A DNA stretch of 26,925 nt from JBGTBQ01 sp041749275 (GCA_041749275.1 JBGTBQ010000305.1:1-26925), one strand, 5' to 3'. Counted from the first letter of the stretch, positions 10,202 through 18,532 are shown. Notes: generated by a model from the sequence alone, not told the origin. Numbers and translations are program-made.

Positions 10202-11398
10202 ATGGCAGAAAAGTCGGCGGACAGAGTACGCCTGATGATCGTCGCGGGTGAGGATTCGGGCGACGCGCACGCGGCTGCGCTCGTGCGGTCTTTGCGTGAG
10301 CGCGCGCCTGAAACTGACTTCGAGTTTTTCGGCTCAACCGGGGGCCGGATGCGCGAGGTGGGCGTCGAGTCAGTAGTGCGCGAGGACGATCTGGCGATCA
10401 CGGGCCTGCTTGAAATCGCGCGCGCGCTGCCGCGCTTCGTGAATGCCTACCGCGCGCTAAAGCGCGCCGCCGTTGAGAGAGGCCCCGACGCTGTTGTCCT
10501 CGTTGACTGGCCCGACTTCAACCTGCCGCTTGCGCGCGCGCTTCGTCGGCGCGGCTTGAAAATCATCTACTACATCAGCCCGCAGCTCTGGGCATGGCGC
10601 TCGCATCGCGTGCGGCAGATTCGGCGCGATGTGGATCTGCTGCTCACGATCCTGCCATTCGAGCGCGCGTGGTACGAGGGGCGCGGCGTCGCGCACGTCG
10701 AGTTCGTCGGCCACCCGCTCGTGGGCGAGGTCAAGCCGCGCTACGGTCGAGCGGAGTTCTGCGCGCGCCATTCGCTCGACCCCGCGCTCCCCATCATCAC
10801 GCTCCTGCCCGGCAGCCGCCGCAAAGAGTTCGAGCGCATCCTGCCCGTCATGCTCGACGCCGCCGCGCGCATCTCCGCGGAGAAACCTGACACGCAGTTC
10901 GTCGTCGCGCTCTCCTCCCGCCGCACGCCCGCCGAGGTGGATACCATCGTCGAACCGCGCCGACACGGTTTGGGCGTGCCACCGTCGCTCCATGTCGTCG
11001 AGGGCGAGACGCGCGAGGCGCTCGCCGCCTCGGACGCCGCCGCCGTGTGCAGCGGCACGGCGACGCTCGAAGCGGCGCTGACCAATACGCCGCTCGTCGT
11101 CGTCTACAAAGAATCTTTTCTCAACTGGCGCCTTTTGGGGAGCCTCATCAACGTCGAGCACTACGGGCTGGTCAATCTCGTCGCGGGGCGAAGGCTCGCG
11201 CCGGAGTTGATGCAAGACGACTTCACCGGCGAGCGTTTGGCGCGCGAACTCGACGCGCTGCTTGACGCCGAGCGAAACGCCGAAGTCCGCGCCGGGTTGC
11301 GCGAGACGGTGGCGAAACTCGGCGCGGGCGGCGCTTCACTGCGCGCCGCCGACGCGGTGCTCCGCGCCCTCCGAGACTGGACGGGCCGTGCATCTTGA
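10202..11398 (+). CDS. lpxB: Lipid-A-disaccharide synthase
   Basis: A peripheral inner-membrane GT19 glycosyltransferase. It joins UDP-2,3-diacylglucosamine and lipid X into the tetra-acyl disaccharide 1-phosphate core of lipid A. The 398 residues show family hallmarks: an N-terminal MIVAGEDSGDAHAAALV loop near residue 12, FFGSTGGRMREVG, DWPDFNLPLA, YYISPQLWAWR, then the donor-domain motifs VGHPL, LPGSRRKEFER and CSGTATLEAAL. The length is typical (E. coli 382). It is 110 bp from glgB and is followed by a small DCC-family gene. No upstream Shine-Dalgarno is convincing. Unlike the enterobacterial fabZ-lpxA-lpxB order, here lpxB stands apart from lpxA and lpxD, which lie downstream on the other strand. 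Confidence 0.96.
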   Translation: MAEKSADRVRLMIVAGEDSGDAHAAALVRSLRERAPETDFEFFGSTGGRMREVGVESVVREDDLAITGLLEIARALPRFVNAYRALKRAAVERGPDAVVLVDWPDFNLPLARALRRRGLKIIYYISPQLWAWRSHRVRQIRRDVDLLLTILPFERAWYEGRGVAHVEFVGHPLVGEVKPRYGRAEFCARHSLDPALPIITLLPGSRRKEFERILPVMLDAAARISAEKPDTQFVVALSSRRTPAEVDTIVEPRRHGLGVPPSLHVVEGETREALAASDAAAVCSGTATLEAALTNTPLVVVYKESFLNWRLLGSLINVEHYGLVNLVAGRRLAPELMQDDFTGERLARELDALLDAERNAEVRAGLRETVAKLGAGGASLRAADAVLRALRDWTGRAS

Positions 11399-11426
11399 GA
11401 TAAACACTGAAGGGCGAGAGGTAAAG

Positions 11427-11858
11427 ATGAGTAACTCTTCCACGCGTGAAACCCCGGTCTTGCTCTACGACGGCGTCTGCGGCTTCTGCAATCAGAGCGT
11501 CCAGACCGTGCTCCGCTACGACAAACGCGGGGCGTTGCGCTTCGCCGCCCTGCAAAGCGATTACGGCAAGGCGGTCATCGCGCGGCGCCCCGAACTCGCG
11601 GGCGTGGACTCGGTCGTCTTTCTGGAACCTGAACCGGACGGCGGCGAACGCATCCATGTCCGTTCCGACGCCGCGCTGCGCGTCGTCTCCTATCTCGGCG
11701 GGGCGTGGAAGCTCTTTCTCATCGCGCGGTTGATACCGAGGCCGCTGCGCGATCTGCTCTACGACACTTTCGCGCGCAACCGCTATCGCTTCTTCGGCAA
11801 GTACGACTCGTGCCTTCTGCCCGCGCCGGAAGTGCGCTCGCGCTTCCTCGACGTTTAA
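11427..11858 (+). CDS. DCC-family (DUF393) thiol-disulfide oxidoreductase-like protein
   Basis: The 143-residue protein has the family signature VLLYDGVCGFCN at the N-terminus (DxxCxxC, D15, C18, C21) and the later element NRYRFFGKYDSCLLP. DCC1-like proteins have a thioredoxin-like fold and a predicted redox Cys pair; physiological substrates are mostly unknown. The chosen start has a Shine-Dalgarno (GAGAGG, 11416-11421) five bases upstream and brings the signature near residue 15 as in the family. Longer in-frame starts would run into lpxB. The gene lies 28 bp after lpxB, so it is probably co-transcribed. It ends convergently with lpxD. Confidence 0.87.
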   Translation: MSNSSTRETPVLLYDGVCGFCNQSVQTVLRYDKRGALRFAALQSDYGKAVIARRPELAGVDSVVFLEPEPDGGERIHVRSDAALRVVSYLGGAWKLFLIARLIPRPLRDLLYDTFARNRYRFFGKYDSCLLPAPEVRSRFLDV

Positions 11859-11920
11859 GGCTGGGCGCGGGCGACGCCTCACGCCATCCGTGCGATGACC
11901 TCGGCGGCTTCCTCCGTCGG

Positions 11921-12982
11921 CTAGTCCTTCGCTTCAAGACGCGCCGCGAGTTCCTTCAACTGCGCGCGTAATTCCTTGATCTCGTCGCGCATTCGCGGCA
12001 GGCGACCCCACAGCGCGTTGAGGCGCTTGTACTCTTCGAGCGGTTGGACGGGAGTGCCCCACCACACGCCCGCGCGCACGATCTTGCCGGGCAGCACGCC
12101 CGCCTGCGAGCCGATAACCGCGCCCGACTGTACGCGCGCGTGGTCGCCCATCCCGACCTGTCCGCCGATGACCGCGTCCGATTCGATGATGGTGCTTCCC
12201 GAAATGCCCGTCTGCGCCGCGATGACGACGCGCTCGCCTATTTGCACGTTGTGCGCGATCTGCACGAGGTTATCAATCTTCGTCCCGCGCCCGATTCTCG
12301 TCTCGCCCAAAGCGCCCCGGTCAACGCACGTGTGCGCGCCGATCTCAACGTCATCCTCAATGACGACCGAGCCGACCTGCGGGAACTTGTGATAGACGCC
12401 CGCCGCATCGCGCACGTAGCCGAACCCGTCCGCCCCGACCACGACGCCCGCGTGCAGGATCACACGGTCGCCGAGCGTGACCTTCTCATACAGCACCACG
12501 TGCGGATGGAGCACACAGTCGCGCCCGACTGTCACGCCGTCGCTGATGACCGCTCCGGCGAGCACCTGCGTCCCCGCGCCGACCCGCGCACCCTCGCCGA
12601 CGTATGCACACACACCGACGTGCACGCCCTCGCCGATGAGCGCCGACGCGGCGACGCTCGCCGTCGGATGGACGAGCGCTTCCCTTCTCTTTGGCGGGCG
12701 CAGCGCCGCTGCTATCAACGCAAAGGCAAGCTTCGGTCGCGCCGTCTCAATCACGCACCGCGCGCCCTCGACCGTCGCGCCCTCCGGCACGATCACGCAC
12801 GACGCGCCGCTGCCTAGAGCGCCTTCAAGCAGCTTCGCGTCCTCGACGAAAACGATGTCGCCCTCCCGCGCCGACTCGATGGCGGCGACGCACTTGACCA
12901 CAACCGTCTCGTCGCCGACGGCCCGCCCGCCGACGAGCGCGGCCAACTCCGCAACCGTTTTCCCTGTCATCTCTGCGCTCAT
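11921..12982 (-). CDS. lpxD: UDP-3-O-(3-hydroxyacyl)glucosamine N-acyltransferase
   Basis: This cytoplasmic trimeric enzyme adds the N-linked 3-hydroxyacyl chain in the third step of lipid A synthesis. An N-terminal uridine-binding domain (about 1-105) is followed by a long left-handed beta helix of hexapeptide repeats (about 110-310). The catalytic His sits in NLVQIAHNVQIGE, codon 12251-12253. A C-terminal helix rich in Glu, Leu and Lys follows, as in other LpxD proteins. I take the ATG at 12982 (353 residues). A TTG two codons earlier is possible, and no clear Shine-Dalgarno decides. It lies downstream of lpxA and a small membrane-protein gene on the same strand. The 130-bp spacer upstream contains a large inverted repeat. 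Confidence 0.95.
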   Translation of the reverse strand: MSAEMTGKTVAELAALVGGRAVGDETVVVKCVAAIESAREGDIVFVEDAKLLEGALGSGASCVIVPEGATVEGARCVIETARPKLAFALIAAALRPPKRREALVHPTASVAASALIGEGVHVGVCAYVGEGARVGAGTQVLAGAVISDGVTVGRDCVLHPHVVLYEKVTLGDRVILHAGVVVGADGFGYVRDAAGVYHKFPQVGSVVIEDDVEIGAHTCVDRGALGETRIGRGTKIDNLVQIAHNVQIGERVVIAAQTGISGSTIIESDAVIGGQVGMGDHARVQSGAVIGSQAGVLPGKIVRAGVWWGTPVQPLEEYKRLNALWGRLPRMRDEIKELRAQLKELAARLEAKD

Positions 12983-13025
12983 GGTCAAATCAATACTTAC
13001 GAGATTGGGACGCGAGAAAAGCCAT

Positions 13026-13096
13026 CCACGAAGTCACACGAAACGACACGAATCATTCGCGCGGTTTCTTTCGTGTCGTTTTGTATGACTTCGTGG
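13026..13096. repeat. 71-bp inverted repeat between the small TM gene and lpxD
   Basis: The 27-base arms at 13026-13052 (beginning CCACGAAGTCACACGAAACG) and 13070-13096 (ending GACTTCGTGG) are complementary except for two or three positions, around a 17-base loop. It lies in the lpxA-lpxD spacer, so it would be transcribed as a strong hairpin in that operon. There is no T-run. Its sequence is unrelated to the element at 2179-2333, but the design is the same: long arms and no coding content. Confidence 0.85.
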
Positions 13097-13112
13097 AGCA
13101 TCTCTTTCGTCG

Positions 13113-13499
13113 CTACTCGAACTCTCTCTCCAGACGCTGCAACTCCCTTTCGAGAAGCAAAACTTCGTCGTTGGTGACGACGCGGTCGCCGAGAATCGCC
13201 TTGAACGACTCGTCATAAGAGAGCCAGCGGAAAAAGCCGATGTACTTGTCGCGCGCACGCTCGCGGACGAGATCAACACGGCCTACCAGCCGGCGCTTGA
13301 CCTGTGGGTCCAGTTCGCTGGCGCTGATGACCTTCTGATAATCCGACAGGTCGTTTACCATCCCGAAACGGACGAACGCCTGCCACCCGCGCCATGCTCC
13401 GTAACCGCCCAACCCGCCGATAAGGACAAGCACCACCACCAGCACGCCGACGACTTTGAACACTTTTCTCGCAGACCTGTCAGACGTGTATTCATTCAT
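13113..13499 (-). CDS. Small one-TM protein of unknown function in the lpx gene group
   Basis: I do not recognise a family for this 128-residue protein. After a short polar N-terminus (MNEYTSDRSARK), residues 13-33 form one strong membrane helix (VFKVVGVLVVVLVLIGGLGGY). A mostly helical, charged domain follows, with YQKVISASELDPQVKRRL in the middle and an acidic, leucine-spaced C-terminus (EVLLLERELQRLEREFE) that could form a coiled coil. The likely topology is C-terminus in the periplasm or cytoplasm, anchored once. It lies 50 bp after lpxA and before lpxD on the same strand, where other bacteria often carry fabZ or lpxC. A link with lipid A synthesis is only inferred from position. Confidence 0.72.
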   Translation of the reverse strand: MNEYTSDRSARKVFKVVGVLVVVLVLIGGLGGYGAWRGWQAFVRFGMVNDLSDYQKVISASELDPQVKRRLVGRVDLVRERARDKYIGFFRWLSYDESFKAILGDRVVTNDEVLLLERELQRLEREFE

Positions 13500-13549
13500 G
13501 GCTCATCTCCCATTCTACGGGGTGTTACCCGTCGCTCATCCCGCATCCG

Positions 13550-14362
13550 TCAACCAGCGGCGCTCTCAAGCTCCACCTCCGCCGCCTCGCGCCGGGCCGC
13601 GCGCGTGAAGCCGCGCCGCGAGCCACGGATGAAGCCCACAAGGTGCGCGACGTGCTCGTCGCCCGACGCTTCCAACTCAGCGAGCGCCGCTTCGAGCGGC
13701 AGCCCGGAGCGAAACAGAAGTTGAAAAGCGCGCTTCAAAGCATTTCTCGATTCCGGCGTGTAGCCTGCCCGTCGCAAACCCACCGCATTCAGACCCCGCA
13801 CGCGCGCGGGGTTGCCATCCGTTGTGAAGAACGGCAGCACGTCCTGCACGATTTTAGACTTGCCGCCGATCATCGCGTAGCGACCAATTCGCACGAACTG
13901 ATGACAGCCGACGTTGTTCGACAGAAAGGCGTGATCTTCAACCACGATGTGCCCGGCGAGCGCCGCGCCGTTGGCGAAGATATTGTCGTCGCCGACCTCA
14001 CAGTTATGCGCGACATGAACGCCGACCATCAGAAAGTTGCGCGACCCAACGCGCGTCGCCTCCCCCTCGCCGCTCGCGCGGTGAATCGTCACATACTCGC
14101 GGATTAAATTCTCGTCGCCAATCACAAGCGCGCTCGCTTCGCGCCTGTACTTCACGTCCTGCGGCTCGCCGCCCAAGACCGCGTGCTCGAAGACGCGATT
14201 GCGCGCTCCCAACGTGGTGAACCGCTTGACGACAACATGCGCGCCGATCTCGCACCCTTCACCGATGATGGTCTCGTCCTCAATGACCGCATTTGGGCCG
14301 ACGAGCACGCCGCGCGCGAGATGCGCGCGTGGGCTGATGATGGCTGTCGCATGGATGTCCAT
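13550..14362 (-). CDS. lpxA: UDP-N-acetylglucosamine O-acyltransferase
   Basis: First enzyme of lipid A synthesis: it moves a 3-hydroxyacyl group from acyl-ACP to the 3-OH of UDP-GlcNAc in the cytoplasm. The 270 residues start MDIHATAIISPRAHLA, the standard LpxA opening. They continue as a left-handed beta helix with hexapeptide repeats to about residue 185 and finish with the helical C-terminal domain (LRRAGYTPESRNALKRAFQL). The catalytic base is H119 in MVGVHVAHNCEVG, equivalent to E. coli H125. The reading frame stays open 64 codons upstream, but that part is low-complexity and repeat-derived, so the ATG at 14362 is chosen by homology. It is divergent from the radical SAM gene. Confidence 0.95.
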   Translation of the reverse strand: MDIHATAIISPRAHLARGVLVGPNAVIEDETIIGEGCEIGAHVVVKRFTTLGARNRVFEHAVLGGEPQDVKYRREASALVIGDENLIREYVTIHRASGEGEATRVGSRNFLMVGVHVAHNCEVGDDNIFANGAALAGHIVVEDHAFLSNNVGCHQFVRIGRYAMIGGKSKIVQDVLPFFTTDGNPARVRGLNAVGLRRAGYTPESRNALKRAFQLLFRSGLPLEAALAELEASGDEHVAHLVGFIRGSRRGFTRAARREAAEVELESAAG

Positions 14363-14417
14363 AATGGAGCGCGAGAGGTGGATGGTACATCCTCGCGCCG
14401 CGATGCGGCAATTGTCA

Positions 14418-14530
14418 GGAGACGGACGGCAGGAACACGAAGCAGGTGAAGAGTTGTCGTTTGATGGTTCGCACCTCGAATCCCTAATCCGAGACAATTT
14501 GTCCCCTTCCCGCTCCTGCCGTCTGCCTCC
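14418..14530. repeat. Imperfect inverted repeat in the 364-bp lpxA/radical SAM divergent region
   Basis: The gap 14363-14726 has no gene I can support. It contains GGAGACGGACGGCAGGAAC (14418-14436), which pairs with 14512-14530 at 16 of 19 positions. A second GTTTGCCTCCTG follows directly after the right arm as a partial direct copy. The region must hold the promoters for both divergent genes, but I see no convincing -35/-10 pair. Confidence 0.55.
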
Positions 14531-14713
14531 GACCGTTTGCCTCCTGAACTCCAAAAGCTTCCAACGCCTTGTATTTACGGGCCGATGCTTCTATCATGTC
14601 GCGTGGTCAGTGGTGCGCCCGGAGCATCGGCGTCGCCGCCGGCCACCTTTATCCATCTATCATTTCAGTCTTTATCAGGCAGTTGCGAACAGGTTCGTGC
14701 AATTCCCTGACTT

Positions 14714-14720
14714 AGGAGAG
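14714..14720 (+). promoter_or_regulatory. Shine-Dalgarno that fixes the TTG start of the radical SAM gene
   Basis: AGGAGAG ends six bases before the TTG at 14727. It is the only strong ribosome site in the upstream part of this long frame and coincides with the beginning of conserved-looking protein. Without it the frame would be extended back to 14199, antisense to lpxA. Confidence 0.75.
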
Positions 14721-14726
14721 AAACAC

Positions 14727-16691
14727 TTGTTTAGTGACCAATTCCGCCGTGGCGAGACCGAACGCCCACGCTTTAGCGGCGTCAGAAGCTCGAAGTTGAT
14801 TGCGGGCCTCTCGGACGCGGCGTGGAAAGTTTTCCAGTCCGTCAACACGCGCCTGCCCGAAGGCGAGGCCGTGCGCCCGAAGTGGGCGCCGGGGCCGCTT
14901 TTGAAATCTTACGAGCGCACCGCGCCGCCGCTCGGCTTCCCGCGCGAGACCGATTCTTTGTGCCCGACCTGCGTCAAGGAAGTTCGCACCGCCGTCATTG
15001 ACGGTGACGTGTCACTCGAAACCTTGATGCACTCGCACCCCGGCGAGATCAAGGCCCAGATCATCGAAGAGGACGGCAAGGTCTACATGACGAAGACCTG
15101 CCCCACGCACGGCGAGTTCAAGGACCTCATGGCGACGGACGCGCGATTTCTGGAGCGCATCGAGTCGCTCTTCTTCGGGCGCGACTTCCGCGCCGCCGAA
15201 GACTCGCATGTCCATAAACATGGCACCTCCAACATCAAGTTCGGACGCGGCGCCGTGCTGACGGTTGACCTCACGAACCGCTGCAACATGATGTGCAACC
15301 CGTGCTTCATGGATGCCAATCAGGTCGGCTATGTCCACGAGCCGACCTTCGAGGACACGAAGGCGATCTTAGACCGCGCCGTCTCATTCAAACCGCGACG
15401 GCAGATCATCATCCTCTTTTCGGGCGGCGAACCGACGCTCTCGCCCTACTTTCTCGACGCCGTGGCGTATGCGAAAAAGGTCGGCTTCTACCGCATCCTC
15501 GCCGCAACCAACGGCATCCGCTACGCCGAAGACATCGAGTTCTGCCGTCAGGCGAAAGAGGCCGGACAGCACGGCGTCTATCTGCAATTCGACGGCGTGA
15601 GCGAAGAGAAGAACAAGCACCGCGGCGTCGGCAATCTCTTCGACGTGAAATTGCGCGCGATTGAGAACCTCGCCTCGGTCGGCATCAAGGTCACGCTCGT
15701 CACGACCATCGTCAACACGATCAACAACGACGCCATCGGCCAGATCGTCGAATTCGCCGCCAAGAACATTGATAAGGTGCAGACCATTGCCTTCCAGCCC
15801 GTCTCTTTCACGGGCCGCGACGAGGACGTGACCGATGCAATCCGCGAGCAGCAGCGCTACACGCTCGCCGGCATGGCCGAAGATTTAGACACGCAGCTCG
15901 GCGGGCGCATGAAGCCTCTGCGCGACTGGTTCCCGCTCTCGTCCTATTCGGCTTTCACCTCGGTGATGGATATGCTGCAAGGCGCGGATGCACCGTGGGG
16001 CTGGTCTTCGTGTAACTGCCACCCGAACTGCGGCATCTTCACGCTCGCGGTCGTCAACCGCCACACGGGCGAGTTCAAGTCGCTCTTTGAGTTCTTCGAC
16101 TACGAACAGTTTATGAAGGATGTGGGCGTCATCACCGACACGGCGCGCGGCAAGAAGCTCTCCTACGCGCAACTCGGCATGGCGATCATGCGTAACTTCC
16201 AACCCGAACGCGCGCCCGAAGGCTTCCCCGTCTCGCAGATTCTGAATCTCTTCAAACCCTCTTCGACCAATTCAAGCAGCGACCGCAACGACCGCATGAA
16301 GGCCGAGAAGTCGGACGATCCCTCGGACACGTGGCGCGTCCTCTGCGTCGAGGGGATGTGGTTTCAGGATTTATTCAACTACGACTTCCGCCGCACGGAG
16401 ATGTGCGTCATCCCCTACGGCACGCAGGAGGGCGAGATCAGTTTCTGCGCCTACAACACCGGCGTCGGCTGGCGGCAAATCATCGAGGAGATGCACAAGA
16501 CGGCGAACCTCGCCGACTGGTACAAGGAGCACGGTCGCCACGCCGTCTACGCCAAAGGCAAGCCCGTCCCCGGCATCTCGAAAAAGCACACGCTCTCGCT
16601 CCCCATCGTGCAGGCTATCATCGCGCAGGATGCCGACACGCTGCCCGTCACGCCGTATCTAATCGAAGAAGAAGAGACGGTAGTTTCTTGA
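14727..16691 (+). CDS. Radical SAM protein of the tetraether synthase (Tes)/MJ0619 type; candidate membrane-spanning lipid synthase
   Basis: The 654-residue protein (TTG start) has several Cys sites. A putative rubredoxin-like zinc site is formed by CPTC (C79, C82) and CPTHGEF (C125, H128). The radical SAM core has the cluster motif CNMMCNPC (C186, C190, C193) and the SAM-binding FSGGEPTLSP. A third group, CNCHPNCG (C429, C431, C435), and late Cys C540, C560 and C574 (SFCAYNTGV) could hold auxiliary Fe-S clusters. This layout matches archaeal Tes and MJ0619, and the bacterial homologues proposed to join two fatty acyl tails into membrane-spanning diabolic acids. Methylase activity, as proposed for MJ0619, is the alternative. 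No transmembrane helix is evident. It stands alone, divergent from lpxA, and ends at a hairpin. Confidence 0.82.
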   Translation: MFSDQFRRGETERPRFSGVRSSKLIAGLSDAAWKVFQSVNTRLPEGEAVRPKWAPGPLLKSYERTAPPLGFPRETDSLCPTCVKEVRTAVIDGDVSLETLMHSHPGEIKAQIIEEDGKVYMTKTCPTHGEFKDLMATDARFLERIESLFFGRDFRAAEDSHVHKHGTSNIKFGRGAVLTVDLTNRCNMMCNPCFMDANQVGYVHEPTFEDTKAILDRAVSFKPRRQIIILFSGGEPTLSPYFLDAVAYAKKVGFYRILAATNGIRYAEDIEFCRQAKEAGQHGVYLQFDGVSEEKNKHRGVGNLFDVKLRAIENLASVGIKVTLVTTIVNTINNDAIGQIVEFAAKNIDKVQTIAFQPVSFTGRDEDVTDAIREQQRYTLAGMAEDLDTQLGGRMKPLRDWFPLSSYSAFTSVMDMLQGADAPWGWSSCNCHPNCGIFTLAVVNRHTGEFKSLFEFFDYEQFMKDVGVITDTARGKKLSYAQLGMAIMRNFQPERAPEGFPVSQILNLFKPSSTNSSSDRNDRMKAEKSDDPSDTWRVLCVEGMWFQDLFNYDFRRTEMCVIPYGTQEGEISFCAYNTGVGWRQIIEEMHKTANLADWYKEHGRHAVYAKGKPVPGISKKHTLSLPIVQAIIAQDADTLPVTPYLIEEEETVVS

Positions 16692-16701
16692 ATTTCCACT
16701 G

Positions 16702-16737
16702 ACGGACGCCGCGCTCCTTGAGAGTTGCGGCGTCCGT
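16702..16737 (+). terminator. Terminator-like hairpin after the radical SAM gene
   Basis: ACGGACGCCGC (16702-16712) pairs perfectly with GCGGCGTCCGT (16727-16737) around a 14-base loop, 10 bases past the stop codon. The following sequence (TGGTGATTTACG) has no proper T-run, so termination may be weak or factor-assisted. Confidence 0.6.
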
Positions 16738-16878
16738 TGGTGATTTACGAACGCTTTAATGTTTCCGGTTAGCACCTGCAATTCACGCCCGACGCTGCGC
16801 TTCAGGTACGACCACAACTCGCCATTTCTTCAAGAAGAAGTGTCTTAACTCCAAATCAATAGAAAGGATCGAAGTCCC

Positions 16879-17700
16879 GTGTGTAAATTACTGTCCCTAT
16901 CCTTCATCCTCCTTCTGACCAATTCACTGACGATGCCGCTCGCCGCCGCGACGCGACAGGACACGCAACCTCAGCAGCCTCAGACGCAGGAAGCCGCCGC
17001 CGCGAAGATCAGCAACAAAGATGTGACGGACATGCTCAAGGCCGGGCTGACGCCGGAGATCGTTGTCGCCAAGATTAAATCATCGTCCACTAGCTTCGAC
17101 ACCTCGGCTGCGGCTCTTAAGGAGTTAAAAGAGGCGGGCGTCCCCGACGAAGTGATTCTGGCAATGGTGCAGGCCCCGTCTGGCGCGGCTCAAGCGCCAA
17201 TCGTGCCGACGGCGGAGGCCATGCCCGTTGAAGTCAAGGTCGCGGACGGCACGGAGGTCGAGGTCGAGTTGGTCAATGTCGCTTCAGGGCAGGAACTCAA
17301 AGTCGGTGACGTGGTGGACTTCAAGGTCGTGCGCGCGATTGAGATAAACGGGGCCACCATCTTCGAACGAGACGCTTCGGCAAGGGCGAAGATCATCACG
17401 GCGAAGAAGTCCGGTCGCTGGGGCAAGGCCGGCAAACTCGAATGGGCAATGCATGACATTCAGGCGGCGGACGGCGTCCGCGTCCCGGCGCGCTTTACGC
17501 AACGCGCGCTCGGCGACAGCAAGGGCGGCACGGTCGCCGTCGCCGCCGTCGCGACAACCGTCCTGCTCGGCCCGCTCGGTCTGTTATGGGGACTGAAGAA
17601 GGGCAAGCCCGCCATCATCCCCGCCGGTAATCGCTACAAGGTTTTCGTCCACGGCGACACGACCGTCAAAGGCAAAGCAGCGGCTAAGACGGCCTCGTAG
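16879..17700 (+). CDS. Exported protein of unknown function with helical repeat domain
   Basis: The gene starts with GTG (16879), with AAAGGA about 10 bases upstream. The first 24 or so residues are a signal peptide (KLLSLSFILLLTNSLTMPLAAA), followed by a Gln-rich linker. Residues about 42-97 form a compact helical unit, VTDMLKAGLTPEIVVAKIKSS then LKELKEAGVPDEVILAMV, a pattern seen in many exported proteins of Acidobacteriota. The second half (about 118-210) is beta-rich, with a VKVADGTEVEVEL strand pair, and near residues 214-228 is a hydrophobic Gly/Val-rich stretch that could be a membrane-associated hairpin. I do not know a function. It precedes another exported protein gene by 170 bp. 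Confidence 0.78.
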   Translation: MCKLLSLSFILLLTNSLTMPLAAATRQDTQPQQPQTQEAAAAKISNKDVTDMLKAGLTPEIVVAKIKSSSTSFDTSAAALKELKEAGVPDEVILAMVQAPSGAAQAPIVPTAEAMPVEVKVADGTEVEVELVNVASGQELKVGDVVDFKVVRAIEINGATIFERDASARAKIITAKKSGRWGKAGKLEWAMHDIQAADGVRVPARFTQRALGDSKGGTVAVAAVATTVLLGPLGLLWGLKKGKPAIIPAGNRYKVFVHGDTTVKGKAAAKTAS

Positions 17701-17870
17701 CCCGCGCGACGACCGAAAAGTCTCTTGCGGGTGAGCACACCCGACGAGCAAGACGATTACGCCCTGCCGACTCTTCCCCGGCATTCTTACCGCGAGACCT
17801 CGCCCGCGCCGTGCGGCTTCAAGTTCTGGCGGTTCACGATCAATCACGATGTCTCAGTAAGGAGTACGCA

Positions 17871-18401
17871 ATGAATAAACTGAAGCAGATGTTTATGTTC
17901 GCGGTGCTGGCGACGCTGTGCCTGACCGCCACCGCCGCCGCGCAGGACAAGAAGGATGCGGGCGCCGCCGAGAAGAACAAGTATCAGAATGTCGAGGTCG
18001 CCCCTTTCATCGCGCAGGCGGATGTGAAGATTACGCCGGAGGAGTTGAAGGCTTTGACCGACTCGGTCGTCAAGGAGTTGCAGGATATCAAGAAGTTCAA
18101 GCAGGTGCTGCGCGAAGGTGAGACGCCTTCGGATGCCGCGGCGCCGACGCTCAAGATCACCGGCACCGTCGTCAAGTACAAAGCGGGCAGCCGCGCCAAA
18201 CGCTATATAGTTGGCTTCGGCGCGGGCAAGTCCAAGCTGATCGCGGAGGTGAAGTTCATTGACGCCGCGACGGGCAACGTGCTCTACGAGCAAAAGGCTG
18301 ATGGCGATGTGGTCATGGGCGTCTTTGGCGGCAACTCGGGCGGCGCGAAATCCGAGCTGGCCGAGCAAGTCGCCAAGTCCGCTAAGAAGAAGTTCTTCTA
18401 A
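17871..18401 (+). CDS. DUF4410 exported protein
   Basis: The 176 residues start MNKLKQMFMFAVLATLCLT, a signal peptide with cleavage likely after TAAAQ. The mature part has the DUF4410 pattern: a short IAPF-like strand (VEVAPFIAQADVKI), then LKITGTVVKYKAGSRAKRYIVGFG with the glycine-rich GFGAGKSKL, and AEVKFIDAATGNVLYE. The family is made of small lipoprotein-like or periplasmic proteins without proven function. The ATG at 17871 follows the Shine-Dalgarno TAAGGAG (17858-17864) and gives a proper signal peptide; the frame is open 20 codons further upstream, but that part is not plausible protein. It ends with a strong terminator 21 bases downstream. Confidence 0.85.
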   Translation: MNKLKQMFMFAVLATLCLTATAAAQDKKDAGAAEKNKYQNVEVAPFIAQADVKITPEELKALTDSVVKELQDIKKFKQVLREGETPSDAAAPTLKITGTVVKYKAGSRAKRYIVGFGAGKSKLIAEVKFIDAATGNVLYEQKADGDVVMGVFGGNSGGAKSELAEQVAKSAKKKFF

Positions 18402-18421
18402 ACAGCCTCCAAGCAAAGCTT

Positions 18422-18460
18422 AAAAATAATGCCCGGCCAACCGAGCCGGGCATTATTTTT
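18422..18460 (+). terminator. Strong intrinsic terminator, probably bidirectional
   Basis: A perfect 16-bp stem (18422-18437 with 18445-18460), GC-rich at its base near the loop, encloses a 7-base loop and ends in ATTATTTTT. The complementary A-run at the left arm gives a T-run on the other strand as well, so it can serve both the DUF4410 gene and the convergent HisKA gene. Confidence 0.95.
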
Positions 18461-18532
18461 ATCTCTCCCGCCGCTTCACCGGCGAGGAGCTTCGTCATCG
18501 TCCTCACTTCCCTTCAACGGCAGGGGCGGGCG

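Noticed and set aside
14363..14554. Extension of LpxA by 64 residues.
   Set aside because: The extension is repeat-derived and Arg/Ser-rich, and LpxA proteins start at MDIHATAI-like sequence.
14199..14726. The radical SAM frame is open for 176 codons upstream of the chosen start.
   Set aside because: This part is antisense to lpxA, has no family similarity and has no ribosome site, while AGGAGAG stands before the TTG at 14727.
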